Positions 10,173 to 18,948 of a stretch of DNA of 64,000 nucleotides are shown here, piece after piece. The stretch comes from Brevibacterium sediminis (GTDB lineage Bacteria > Actinomycetota > Actinomycetes > Actinomycetales > Brevibacteriaceae), in the NCBI RefSeq assembly GCF_013623905.1, contig NZ_JABKDD010000001.1, positions 1 through 64,000 on the forward strand. Direction: 5' to 3'. A program made the position numbers and the translations under genes. The notes beneath the pieces were generated by a model. The model saw only the letters and a program-made list of their open reading frames with translations. It was not told where the DNA came from and searched no databases. The first letter of the stretch is position 1; the number at the start of each line of letters is the position of its first letter.

Positions 10173-11678
10173 ATGAAGACTCCGCGCATCATGACGTGGG
10201 TGGCGGCAGCGGCCGCCACGAGCCTGCTGATCACAGGCTGTTCGGCCGGCGCCTCCGACACCGGAGGCGATGCGCAGAAGAAGGACTCGATGACGATCGC
10301 CTTCACCGCCGAACCGGTCAACCTCGACTTCACCTCCACCTCGGGAGTCGCCATTCCCGAAGCGCTGATGGAGAACGTCTACGAATCGCTCGTCCGCCTG
10401 GACGGCGAGGGGGAGATCCAGCCCGCACTGGCCAAGGACTGGACACTGTCCGATGACCGCAAGACCTACAGCTTCGAACTCCAGGATGGTGTGAAGTTCT
10501 CCAATGGTGCGGACTTCACCAGCGAAGACGTCAAGTACTCCTATGAGCGAGTGCAGAAGGACTGGAAGAACGCGCTGAAGTCGAAGATGGACATCGTCGA
10601 GTCCATCGAAACCCCGGACGACTCCACCGTCACGATCGAACTGAAGAAGCCGTCGAACACCTGGCTGTTCAACCTCACCAGCCTCGTCGGGGCCGTCTTC
10701 GACACCGAAGGCACCGACGACCTGGCGAACGAAGCCATCGGCACCGGTCCCTTCGCGATCGAGAAGTTCACACGCGGGCAGTCCATCGACTTCGCCGCTC
10801 GCGACGACTACTGGGGCGAGAAACCGTCCCTGAACTCGGTCCAGTTCAAATACTTCAAGGATGCGGTTTCGGCCTCGAACGCCCTGAAGTCCGGAGAGAT
10901 CGACCTCGTCTCCAACCTCCAGGCACCCGAACTTGCCGGAGAGTTCCAAAGCGACGACTATCAGATCGTCTCCGGCACCACGAACGGCGAAGTCGTGCTG
11001 TCGATGAACAACGCCGAGGGCATCTTCAAAGACAAGAAGGCCCGTGAAGCCGTGATGCACGCGATCGACCGCAAGGCCGTCCTCGACACGGCCTGGGCGG
11101 GTTACGGCGAGCTCATCGGCTCGATGGTGCCCCCGACCGACCCCTACTACGAAGACCTCACCGGGGTGTGGAAGTACGACCCGAAGAAGGCCAAACAGCT
11201 CGTCGACGAAGCCGGGATCAAGGGCGAGGAATTCGCCTTCACCGTGCCGAACCTGCCGTACGCGAAGGCGATCTCCGAAATCGTCTCCGCGCAGCTCGAA
11301 GAGGTCGGACTCAAGGCGAAGATCTCGACTCAGGAGTTCCCCGCCGTGTGGTTGGACAAGACCTTCACCGAACACGACTACGACATGTCGGTGATCAACC
11401 ACGCAGAACCGCGCGACATCCTCACCGTGTTCTCGAAGGACTACTACATCGGCTACGACGATTCGACCATCAAGGAGCTGGCAGACAAAGCCGATACCGG
11501 AACCGAAGACGAGTACATCTCGGGAATGAAGAAGATCGCGCGGACGATCGCCGAGGATGCCGCCTCGGACTTCCTGTTCCTGTTCCCGAATCTCGTCATT
11601 GCCAAGTCCGGAGTCGAGGGGATACCCGCCAACCGCGTCTCGGACGCATTCAAGATCGCCGACCTCAGCTGGTCCTGA
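10173..11678 (+). CDS. ABC transporter substrate-binding lipoprotein
   Basis: Peptide/nickel-type (family 5) extracellular solute-binding protein, 501 residues. The signal peptide ends in the lipobox LITGC with Cys23 as the lipidation site, so the protein is anchored outside the membrane. Typical family segments are NVYESLVRLDGEGEIQPALA, YSFELQDGVKFSNGADFTSE, GTGPFAIEKF and REAVMHAIDR. GAGGAG lies about 5 bases before ATG 10173; the frame is open upstream (to 10122) without a signal peptide. A TACACT -10 box at 10108-10113 probably starts the operon. The ligand is likely an oligopeptide or small amide, given the amidase at the operon end. Confidence 0.93.
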   Translation: MKTPRIMTWVAAAAATSLLITGCSAGASDTGGDAQKKDSMTIAFTAEPVNLDFTSTSGVAIPEALMENVYESLVRLDGEGEIQPALAKDWTLSDDRKTYSFELQDGVKFSNGADFTSEDVKYSYERVQKDWKNALKSKMDIVESIETPDDSTVTIELKKPSNTWLFNLTSLVGAVFDTEGTDDLANEAIGTGPFAIEKFTRGQSIDFAARDDYWGEKPSLNSVQFKYFKDAVSASNALKSGEIDLVSNLQAPELAGEFQSDDYQIVSGTTNGEVVLSMNNAEGIFKDKKAREAVMHAIDRKAVLDTAWAGYGELIGSMVPPTDPYYEDLTGVWKYDPKKAKQLVDEAGIKGEEFAFTVPNLPYAKAISEIVSAQLEEVGLKAKISTQEFPAVWLDKTFTEHDYDMSVINHAEPRDILTVFSKDYYIGYDDSTIKELADKADTGTEDEYISGMKKIARTIAEDAASDFLFLFPNLVIAKSGVEGIPANRVSDAFKIADLSWS

Positions 11679-11690
11679 CCGCGCACGTCG

Positions 11691-12638
11691 ATGCTCACCT
11701 ACGCAATCAACCGCGCGATCCAGTTCGCGCTGTCCCTCCTCGTCGCCTCGGTGGTGATCTTCGCCCTGATGAGCCTGCTGCCGGGCAATGCGGCACAGGT
11801 GGCGCTGGGAACGAACGCCACCCCGGAGGCAGTAGCGTCGCTCGAAGCCCAATACGGGCTTGATCGGCCACCTCTCATCCGGTACCTCGACTGGATGGGA
11901 GGAATGCTCACCGGAGACTTCGGCACCTCCTACGTCACCGGTGCCGAGATCACTCCCGTCATCGTCGACAGCGTCCAGGTCACGGCGATCCTCGTCATCG
12001 CCGCCATCGCCGTGTCCATCCTCATCGCCGTGCCCCTGGGCACCTTCGCCGCCCTCGAGCAGCGCAACTGGATCGGCGTGACGATCTCGGCGATCAGCCA
12101 GGTCGGCATCGCGATCCCGAACTTCCTGGCCGCGATCATCCTCGTCATCATCTTCTCTCTGACCCTCGGATGGTTCCCGTCCCAAGGCTGGATGGCTCCG
12201 ATCGAGGGCCTCGGCGGCTTCCTTCTCCGCCTCGTCCTGCCGGTCGTGTCGCTTGCTCTCGTGCAGGCGGCGGTCCTCACCCGCTACGTCCGATCCGCCG
12301 TGCTCGATGTGATGCGGGAAGACTATATCCGCACCGCCCGGGCCAAGGGACTGACCAAGACGAAGGCGCTGTTCGCGCACGGACTGCGCAATGCGGCGAT
12401 TCCCGTCATCACTGTCGCCGGAGTCCAACTGGCCACCCTGCTGGTCGGGGCCGTGATCATCGAACAGATCTTCGTTCTGCCCGGAATCGGCTCCGAACTC
12501 GTCCGCGCCGTCGCCAACCGTGACCTCGTAGCGGTGCAGGGCATCGTCATGGTCCTCGTCCTGCTCGTGCTCATCATCAACCTCATCGTCGACATCCTCG
12601 TGCCCATCGTCGACCCCCGGATCAGGAACGCCGCATGA
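11691..12638 (+). CDS. ABC transporter permease, DppB type
   Basis: Inner-membrane permease, 315 residues, with about six transmembrane segments. The N-terminus (YAINRAIQFALSLLVASVVI) is the first segment. The EAA loop that contacts the ATPase reads YIRTARAKGLTKTKALFAHG. It pairs with the next permease to form the channel. Its stop overlaps the next start (ATGA). Confidence 0.93.
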   Translation: MLTYAINRAIQFALSLLVASVVIFALMSLLPGNAAQVALGTNATPEAVASLEAQYGLDRPPLIRYLDWMGGMLTGDFGTSYVTGAEITPVIVDSVQVTAILVIAAIAVSILIAVPLGTFAALEQRNWIGVTISAISQVGIAIPNFLAAIILVIIFSLTLGWFPSQGWMAPIEGLGGFLLRLVLPVVSLALVQAAVLTRYVRSAVLDVMREDYIRTARAKGLTKTKALFAHGLRNAAIPVITVAGVQLATLLVGAVIIEQIFVLPGIGSELVRAVANRDLVAVQGIVMVLVLLVLIINLIVDILVPIVDPRIRNAA

Positions 12639-13588
12639 ACCCGACCCCGACCAGTGCCCAGAGCCCCAGCGACCACGTCGATCCCGTCGCTCTAGACGCG
12701 ACCGACGCGACCGCCTCGGCGAAGATCCGGCCGGGCCGGTCCCGCAGGAGCGGACGGCGGGCGAACGCATCGATGATCATCGGCGCGGGCCTCGTCGTGC
12801 TCATCGTCGGACTCGCTCTCATCTCCTTCGTGTGGACCCCGTACGACCCGACCACGATCGACCCCGCCGCCCGATTGCAGAGCGGCAGCCTCACCCACCC
12901 GTTCGGCACCGACACCTTCGGACGGGACACGCTGACCTGGGTGATGGTCGGGGCGCGGATCACGCTGCTCGTCGGGGTCGTCGCCGTCGGCATCGCCCTG
13001 CTCATCGGCACCCCGATCGGAATCATCTCCGCCTTCTTCGCGAAACAGCCGTGGGGAATGTGGATCGACGCGGTGATCATGCGGGCCAACGACATCCTGT
13101 TGGCCTTCCCCGCGCTGCTGCTGGCGATCATCTTCGCCGCCGTCTACTCGCCGGGGACGGGACCGGCCATGGTCGCCGTCGGCATCGCCGCGATCCCCGG
13201 CTTCGCGCGCGTCGCACGCTCCGGCACGCTGCAGGTGCTGGGCTCCGAATACGTCCGCGCCGCGCGAGCTTCGAACCGTCGGATCCCGGCCATCGCCGTC
13301 GTCCACGTGCTGCCGAACATCGCCGGAATGGTCATCGTCCAGGCGTCCGTGGCCTTCGCGATCTCCGTCCTCGCCGAGGCGGGGCTGTCCTTCCTCGGAC
13401 TCGGTACCCAGGCCCCGACCCCGTCGTGGGGCCGGATGCTGCAGGAGTCCCAGCAGTACCTGTCCACCCACCCCGAGCTTGCTCTGTGGCCGGGAGTGTT
13501 CATTGCACTCGCGGTGCTCGGATTCAATCTCTTGGGCGATGGGCTGCGCGACCGGTTCGACCCGAAGATGGAGGCGCGAGGTGCCTGA
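12635..13588 (+). CDS. ABC transporter permease, DppC type
   Basis: Second permease of the peptide-type importer, 317 residues. About 45 disordered N-terminal residues rich in Ser, Asp and Arg come before the first membrane segment (MIIGAGLVVLIVGLALISFV). HPFGTDTFGRDTLTWVMVGA is a signature of the DppC/OppC branch. The EAA loop reads EYVRAARASNRRIPAIAVVH. It overlaps both neighbours (ATGA before, 8 bases after). Confidence 0.93.
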   Translation: MNPTPTSAQSPSDHVDPVALDATDATASAKIRPGRSRRSGRRANASMIIGAGLVVLIVGLALISFVWTPYDPTTIDPAARLQSGSLTHPFGTDTFGRDTLTWVMVGARITLLVGVVAVGIALLIGTPIGIISAFFAKQPWGMWIDAVIMRANDILLAFPALLLAIIFAAVYSPGTGPAMVAVGIAAIPGFARVARSGTLQVLGSEYVRAARASNRRIPAIAVVHVLPNIAGMVIVQASVAFAISVLAEAGLSFLGLGTQAPTPSWGRMLQESQQYLSTHPELALWPGVFIALAVLGFNLLGDGLRDRFDPKMEARGA

Positions 13589-15428
13589 GAACCTGCTCGA
13601 GGTCCGTGACCTCACCATCACCCCTGCCGGAGCGGACGCTCCGGTGCTCCACGATGTCAGCCTCAGCCTGGCGCCGGGCGAGCGGGTCGGACTCATCGGC
13701 GAATCCGGGTCGGGGAAATCGCTGACCGCCCAGTCCGTGATGGGTCTGCTGCCAGAAGAGCTGCACGCCCGTGGCCAGGTGCACCTGCAGGGGCACTCCG
13801 GGAACCTTCTCGAAGCGAACGAGAAGACCCTGGCCGGGCTGCGCTCGGACATCGTGTCCATGGTGTTCCAGGAACCCATGAGCGCCCTCAATCCGCTCAT
13901 GCGCATCGGCGACCAGATCGCCGAAGTGCTGCGCCTCCATGGCAAGGCGCCGCGGGGGCAGATTCCGACGCGTGTGCTCGAACTGCTCCGCGACGTCCAC
14001 ATGCCCGACCCCGACAGCGACCGGTTCGCCTACCCGCACCAGCTGTCGGGCGGGCAGCGGCAGCGGGTCATGCTCGCGATCGCCCTGGCCAATTCGCCGA
14101 GGCTGCTCATCTGCGACGAGCCCACCACCGCCCTCGACGTCACCGTGCAGAAGCATATGCTCGACCTCATCGCCGAGAGGGTCTCGGCGGTGGAGGCCGG
14201 ACTGCTGTTCATCACTCACGACCTCGCGGTCGTCGCCGGAGTCTGCGATCGGGTCATCGTCATGTATCGCGGACGCATCGTCGAGTCCGGCAGCGTCGAC
14301 GAGATCTTCACCGCGCCCAAGCACGAGTACACGCGAGGGCTCCTGGCATCCTCGGATCTCGAAGCCACAGATGACCGCGGCCGACTCTTCACACTCAAGA
14401 CCGCGCTCGCCTACTCGGGGCCGCAGATCGGCGAAGCAGAGGCTTCGGTCGATGTGAGGGAGCCGGGGGATCTTCGCGACGAACCGCAGATCTCGACCCG
14501 ACCGGATCACACCGGCATGTCCGTCGCGGGGTCGACGGACGAAGACAGCGTCAGGACCACCTCGGCGAGGGACGGGGCCGGAGCCGCCTCGGTGAGGGAT
14601 GACCACCGAACCCCCTCGGTGAGGGAATCGGCACCGCTCATCGAGGTCTCGGACGTCACCCGGATCTTCCGCGGACGCGGACTCTTCGGTCGCAGACGAT
14701 CGGACGTCACCGCCCTGGGCGGGATCGACTTCAGCGTCGCGGCCGGAGCCCGCCTGGGCATCGTGGGGGAGTCGGGATCGGGGAAGTCGACGCTGCTGAA
14801 CATCCTCTCCGGCCTCGACCGACCGACCACCGGGCATGTGCGCGTCGGCGACATCCGGGTCGAAGCCGCGAGCTCACAGGCTCTGCGCCGCCTGCGCGAG
14901 AACCTGCAGATCGTGTTCCAGGATCCGTTCGCCTCGCTCGACCCGCGGATGCGCATCGCCGACATCGTCGCCGAACCGCTCATCGCCGCCGGAGTCGACA
15001 AGGACGAACGCGCAGCACGGGTCGAGGAGATGATCGCCGCCGTCGACCTCGACCAGGACTCCCTGCGCCGGTACCCGCACCAGTTCTCCGGCGGGCAGCG
15101 ACAGCGCATCTCGATCGCCCGGGCCCTCGTGACCAGGCCGCAGATCCTCGTCGCCGACGAACCGGTCTCCGCCCTCGACGTCTCGGTGCGTGCGCAGGTC
15201 CTCAACCTGCTCACCGACCTCGTCGACGAGTACGCGCTGACTCTCCTCTTCGTCTCCCACGACCTCGGCGTCGTCAAACACCTGTGCTCCGAGGTCATCG
15301 TCATGAGAGCCGGACAGATCGTCGAATCGGGTGCGACGGAGGACATCTACGCGAACCCGCAGGACGAGTACACGCGGCGCCTCATCGCCGCCACCCCGAG
15401 CCTGGCCGAAGCACTCACGGCCGGATAG
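13581..15428 (+). CDS. fused double ABC ATPase (DppD-DppF type)
   Basis: One 615-residue chain carries both ATPases of a peptide-type importer. Domain 1 (about residues 1-270) has Walker [10 protein letters not shown]-loop [10 protein letters not shown], signature LSGGQRQR and Walker [13 protein letters not shown]. Domain 2 (about 350-615) has [26 protein letters not shown] and [12 protein letters not shown]. The ~80-residue linker contains three 9-residue near-repeats with an S-[AV]-R-[DE] core, encoded by a 27-bp repeat at 14559-14625. GTG 13581 is used because it gives the normal N-terminus ([11 protein letters not shown]) and overlaps the permease by 8 bases. GGAGGCGCGAG precedes it. Confidence 0.93.
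   Translation: MPENLLEVRDLTITPAGADAPVLHDVSLSLAPGERVGLIGESGSGKSLTAQSVMGLLPEELHARGQVHLQGHSGNLLEANEKTLAGLRSDIVSMVFQEPMSALNPLMRIGDQIAEVLRLHGKAPRGQIPTRVLELLRDVHMPDPDSDRFAYPHQLSGGQRQRVMLAIALANSPRLLICDEPTTALDVTVQKHMLDLIAERVSAVEAGLLFITHDLAVVAGVCDRVIVMYRGRIVESGSVDEIFTAPKHEYTRGLLASSDLEATDDRGRLFTLKTALAYSGPQIGEAEASVDVREPGDLRDEPQISTRPDHTGMSVAGSTDEDSVRTTSARDGAGAASVRDDHRTPSVRESAPLIEVSDVTRIFRGRGLFGRRRSDVTALGGIDFSVAAGARLGIVGESGSGKSTLLNILSGLDRPTTGHVRVGDIRVEAASSQALRRLRENLQIVFQDPFASLDPRMRIADIVAEPLIAAGVDKDERAARVEEMIAAVDLDQDSLRRYPHQFSGGQRQRISIARALVTRPQILVADEPVSALDVSVRAQVLNLLTDLVDEYALTLLFVSHDLGVVKHLCSEVIVMRAGQIVESGATEDIYANPQDEYTRRLIAATPSLAEALTAG
14559..14625 (+). repeat. three 27-bp tandem repeats in ATPase linker
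   Basis: The motif CCTCGG(T/C)GAGGGA recurs three times, with starts at about 14560, 14587 and 14614, exactly 27 bp (9 codons) apart. It encodes T/A/P-S-A/V-R-D/E units. The same core (GCCTCGGTGA) is found between genes elsewhere in the window. Confidence 0.7.
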
Positions 15429-15477
15429 ACCGGCTCGCGCGCAGGGCGCCACGAACCATCGAGAGAAAGGGCAGCAT

Positions 15478-16896
15478 ATGACCACATCGCTTGCCGACCG
15501 CAGCGCGGCCGAAATGGCAGCCGGATTCGCCGGCGGGGACTTCGACCCGGTCGAGGTGCACTCCGCGGTCGTCGACCGCATGGACGACTGCGAACCGACC
15601 ATCAACGCCCTGTTCCACCGCGACGACGAACGCTCCCGGGACGCCGCCGCTGCCAGCGCAGCACGCTGGCGAGAGGGACGACCGTTGAGCGACCTCGACG
15701 GGGTGCCCGTGACGATCAAGGAGAACATCGCCCGCCGCGGAGTTCCGCTGCCCAGCGGCCACGCCTGGGTGGAGATGCCGGTGGCCGGCCACGATGCCCC
15801 GATCACCGAGCGTCTCGAAGAAGCCGGAGCCGTCGTCCTCGGGTCGACGACGATGCCCGACTGGGGAATGCTCTCCTCAGGAGTGTCCTCTCTGCACGGA
15901 ATCACCCGTTCACCGCTGGACCCGAGCCTGACGACCGGAGGGTCGAGCGCCGGAGCCGGAGCCGCGGCAGCCGCCGGATACGGACCCATCCACATCGGCT
16001 CCGACATCGGCGGATCCATCCGCCTGCCATGCACGTGGCTCGGTCTGGCCGGGCTCAAGCCCAGCTTCGGCCGCGTGCCTCTCGACGCCCCCTACCTGGG
16101 CAGATGTGCGGGACCGCTGGCGCGGACGATGGCCGACGTCAAAGCCGCCATGGACATCATCTCCGCCCCGGACGATCGCGACTATTCGCGGCTGCCGCGC
16201 TTCGCCGCCGATGATGCGCAGTCTCTGCCGGGCAGCGACTCGGCTGGAGCCTTCGACCCGCGGGGACTGCGCATCGGCGTGCAGCTCGACGCCGGGTGCG
16301 GGGTCGCCGCAGCGGCGCAGGTGCGCTCGGCCGTCACCGAGGCGGCAGAGAGGTTCTCTGCGGCCGGTGCAGAAATCGTCACGGTCGATCCTTTCATCGA
16401 CGATGATCACCTCCGCGACATGGATCTGTTCTGGCGGGTCCGGTCGTGGGCCGACCTCAAGGCGCTGCCTGTCGACGAACAGGCGCTCATTCTGCCTTAT
16501 ATCCAGCAGTGGGCACAGGACGGAGCCGATACCAGCGGAGTCGACCTGATGCGCTGCTATCACAGCGTTCAGGAGATCCGGCGGCGGACGGTCGAAGCAA
16601 CTGCCGAGTTCGACCTGGTCATCTCGCCGACAGCTCCGGAAGCGGCATTCCCGGCCGAGCAGCCGATGCCGTACCCGCAGGTGCACGAACCGATGGGGCA
16701 TATCGGGTTCACCATGCCGTTCAACATGTCAGAACAGCCTGCGGCGACGGTGTTGGCCGGATCCATGGACGACGGTCGGACCATCGGAGTGCAGATCGCC
16801 GGACGACGGTTCGCCGACGAACTCGTCATGGCCGCCGGTGCCTGGTTCGAAGCCGCGGCCGACCTCGAGCTGCCGACTCGGTCGGTCGGAGTCTGA
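15478..16896 (+). CDS. amidase signature family hydrolase
   Basis: A 472-residue amidase of the Ser-cisSer-Lys type, which hydrolyses amide bonds. The triad is visible: Lys81 in VPVTIKENIA, cis-Ser at about 156 in TTGGSSAGAGAA, and the nucleophile Ser180 in IGSDIGGSIR. There is no signal peptide, so it acts in the cytosol. A purine-rich GAGAGAAAGG precedes ATG 15478; upstream in-frame codons overlap the ATPase gene. It lies 49 bases after the ATPase as the last gene of the transporter operon, suggesting that the imported compound is an amide or peptide cleaved on entry. GatA is unlikely because gatC and gatB are absent. Confidence 0.9.
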   Translation: MTTSLADRSAAEMAAGFAGGDFDPVEVHSAVVDRMDDCEPTINALFHRDDERSRDAAAASAARWREGRPLSDLDGVPVTIKENIARRGVPLPSGHAWVEMPVAGHDAPITERLEEAGAVVLGSTTMPDWGMLSSGVSSLHGITRSPLDPSLTTGGSSAGAGAAAAAGYGPIHIGSDIGGSIRLPCTWLGLAGLKPSFGRVPLDAPYLGRCAGPLARTMADVKAAMDIISAPDDRDYSRLPRFAADDAQSLPGSDSAGAFDPRGLRIGVQLDAGCGVAAAAQVRSAVTEAAERFSAAGAEIVTVDPFIDDDHLRDMDLFWRVRSWADLKALPVDEQALILPYIQQWAQDGADTSGVDLMRCYHSVQEIRRRTVEATAEFDLVISPTAPEAAFPAEQPMPYPQVHEPMGHIGFTMPFNMSEQPAATVLAGSMDDGRTIGVQIAGRRFADELVMAAGAWFEAAADLELPTRSVGV

Positions 16897-16906
16897 GAGA
16901 ACGACG

Positions 16907-16953
16907 ACAGCGGGCCTGTGACGACCGGGAATCGGTCGTCACAGGCCCGCTGT
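16907..16953. terminator. terminator after amidase, 21-bp perfect stem
   Basis: Bases 16907-16927 pair perfectly with 16933-16953 around a GGAAT loop. It separates the convergent ABC operon and the gene at 17034-18842. A second small hairpin (CTCACCTC GGG GAGGTGAG) lies at about 16986-17004. Confidence 0.8.
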
Positions 16954-17033
16954 GACTTGGACGTCGCCTCGGTGACGGTGGGTGTCTCACCTCGGGGAGG
17001 TGAGGTGCACCGTGTCGGCGGTGGACCCTGGGG

Positions 17034-18842
17034 TCAGAAGTCGAAGAATTCGACCGAGAGCTTGTCTCCGTCGATCTTCACGCTTCCGGACACCGACAGG
17101 GAGTTGCCGTTGGAGAAGTACGAGGAGCCGGCCCTCTTGCCGTCGACGGAGAAGTTGAACTTGCCTGGCTTCTCGGTGAAGAACGAGCCGGTGTTCGTGT
17201 CTCCGGCGCCGAAGCTGGCCTTCACCTTCGGCATCTCCTTCATGTCCCATTTGGCGGTGTTCTTCTTCGCCAGATCATCGAGCTTCTTGTCCGAACCGCC
17301 GACTGGGATCTCGGTCGGGTCGTACTTGATGAAGTCGCACTTCGGCTCGATGCTCTTGTTGTCGAAGCACTTCTTGAGCTCCTTCTCGACCTGTTTCTGA
17401 ACTTCCTTGTCGAAGGCGCCGGTCGGGGACAGATCGAGGTTGAGGGTGGTGGGGGACACCTGGCCCTTGTTCGGCTGTCCGCCGGGGGCGAAGGCCTTCG
17501 GGAAGTTCACTTTGGCCGTATCGGAAGCTTCGGAGATCCACTTGCTCTTCGGAATCGTGAAGTCGTAGCTGCCGGGGTAGACAGCGAACGACGTGGTGCC
17601 CGACTTCGCCTTGTAGTCCTCGCCGTTGACGGCGAGACCGTCGGCAGCGGGGATATCGAGGGAGATGACGTTGAGGTCGGGGCCCTTCATCGTCCACTTG
17701 TCGAAGAACAGGTCCTGTTTGCCGTCCTTCGTCGCAGAGAGCTCCACATTGTAGGGGCTGCCGTCGAGCTCGTAGGACACGACGACGGTGCCCTTGTCCC
17801 CGTCGGTCTTCGACGATTCGACCTTGGCCTTCTCGATCTTCGCCGATGAGGAATCGGTGAATTCCTTCTGCAGCAGATCGAGGTTCGTGCCCTCAGGCCG
17901 TGTCGAGGGGGCGATCTTCTCCGCGGCTGCGAAATCACCCTTGTTCAGGGCTTCGACGTAGTCCTCTGCGACCTTGTCGGGTCCGTACTTGTTCTTGTTC
18001 ACGCTGCCGATGACGAAGAACCCGACGAGGACGAGGATGATGACCAGCGCGACCGCACCGAGGGTGATGAAGAGCGGAAGTTTGCTCTTCTTCTTATCGG
18101 GGCGATTGTCGGCACGCGTCGCGGTGCTCTGACCGCCGGCGAAACCCGGAGCCGGTGCAGGCTGCGGAATCGCCTGGGATGGACCGGAACCGGTCTGTTG
18201 GGCGTTCGGACCCGACCCCGTCTGATACTGCCCGGACTGGTTCTGGGCGGAGTTAAACTGGCCCGGCTGGTCCTGAGCGCCGGGGTACGGCTGATTAGAC
18301 GCCCCCGGATATGCCGCATTCGAATACTGACCGCCTGGCTGTTGGACGCCCTGCGGCTGAGCGCCTTGCGATTGAGCCCCGGGGTAGCCGCCGTTCGGCT
18401 GCTGCGGGCTCTGGTACTGGTTGTTCGGATACTGCCCGTTCTGAGGCTGGTCACTCGGAGACGGGGCACCGGGATAGGGACCCGCCTGTGGGCCGCCCTG
18501 AACGTTGGCTCCGCCTTGCTGGCCGGAGTTGAAGGACTGATCGTTCTGGGCGCCGGGGCCCGAATACTGAGGCGGTTGGTTCTGCTGAGAAGCAGCCGGA
18601 GCGACCGTCGGTCGTTCCGGCGCATCGTTGCCCGGAGCTCCCAAGGGTGGTGCCTGGTCATCGGGCACCGAGGAACCGCTTCCGGACTGAGCCGAACCGC
18701 CGGTTGCGGTGGGGGCGTCATCGGAGACCGAACCCGGAAGGCCCTCATCCGTCGGCAACTCCGACTCGGGCTTCGACCCGCTGCTCTCCGGAGGCTCGCT
18801 GGGTGGTGGCGGGAAATTGGGGTGATCGTTCCCGTTGCTCAT
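17034..18842 (-). CDS. Gln/Pro/Asn-rich membrane-anchored protein
   Basis: A 602-residue protein with three parts. Residues 1 to about 235 are disordered and rich in Pro, Gln, Asn, Gly and Ser, with many short repeats such as QPQNGQYP, GGYPGAQSQ and GQYSNAAYPGA. One transmembrane helix follows (PLFITLGAVALVIILVLVGF) after a basic stretch. The C-terminal ~340 residues should be extracytoplasmic and resemble DUF4878-type domains (VAEDYVEALNKGDFAAAEKI at their start), with two Cys (KKCFD, PKCDF) that could form a disulfide. No catalytic motif is seen. The start is ATG 18842 (MSNGNDHPNF); an upstream in-frame start exists at 18884. Confidence 0.85.
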   Translation of the reverse strand: MSNGNDHPNFPPPPSEPPESSGSKPESELPTDEGLPGSVSDDAPTATGGSAQSGSGSSVPDDQAPPLGAPGNDAPERPTVAPAASQQNQPPQYSGPGAQNDQSFNSGQQGGANVQGGPQAGPYPGAPSPSDQPQNGQYPNNQYQSPQQPNGGYPGAQSQGAQPQGVQQPGGQYSNAAYPGASNQPYPGAQDQPGQFNSAQNQSGQYQTGSGPNAQQTGSGPSQAIPQPAPAPGFAGGQSTATRADNRPDKKKSKLPLFITLGAVALVIILVLVGFFVIGSVNKNKYGPDKVAEDYVEALNKGDFAAAEKIAPSTRPEGTNLDLLQKEFTDSSSAKIEKAKVESSKTDGDKGTVVVSYELDGSPYNVELSATKDGKQDLFFDKWTMKGPDLNVISLDIPAADGLAVNGEDYKAKSGTTSFAVYPGSYDFTIPKSKWISEASDTAKVNFPKAFAPGGQPNKGQVSPTTLNLDLSPTGAFDKEVQKQVEKELKKCFDNKSIEPKCDFIKYDPTEIPVGGSDKKLDDLAKKNTAKWDMKEMPKVKASFGAGDTNTGSFFTEKPGKFNFSVDGKRAGSSYFSNGNSLSVSGSVKIDGDKLSVEFFDF

Positions 18843-18948
18843 CGTGGGGTCATCCTTTGCGTGTACAAGCCTGTCCTGGCGCAATTGTACTTCCCGGAGC
18901 AGGGAATCGCGTGGTCAATACCGGGAAGCCGAGCCGGGTTAGGCGAAA

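Noticed and set aside
9978..12770. A very long open frame on the minus strand (about 930 codons)
   Set aside because: It is antisense to rdgB, the solute-binding protein and a permease, which have clear homology. Its translation is Asp/Gly/Arg/His-rich, the usual shadow of high-GC genes.
15478..16896. GatA subunit of the amidotransferase
   Set aside because: The amidase signature alone does not show GatA; gatC and gatB are absent and the gene ends an ABC transporter operon.
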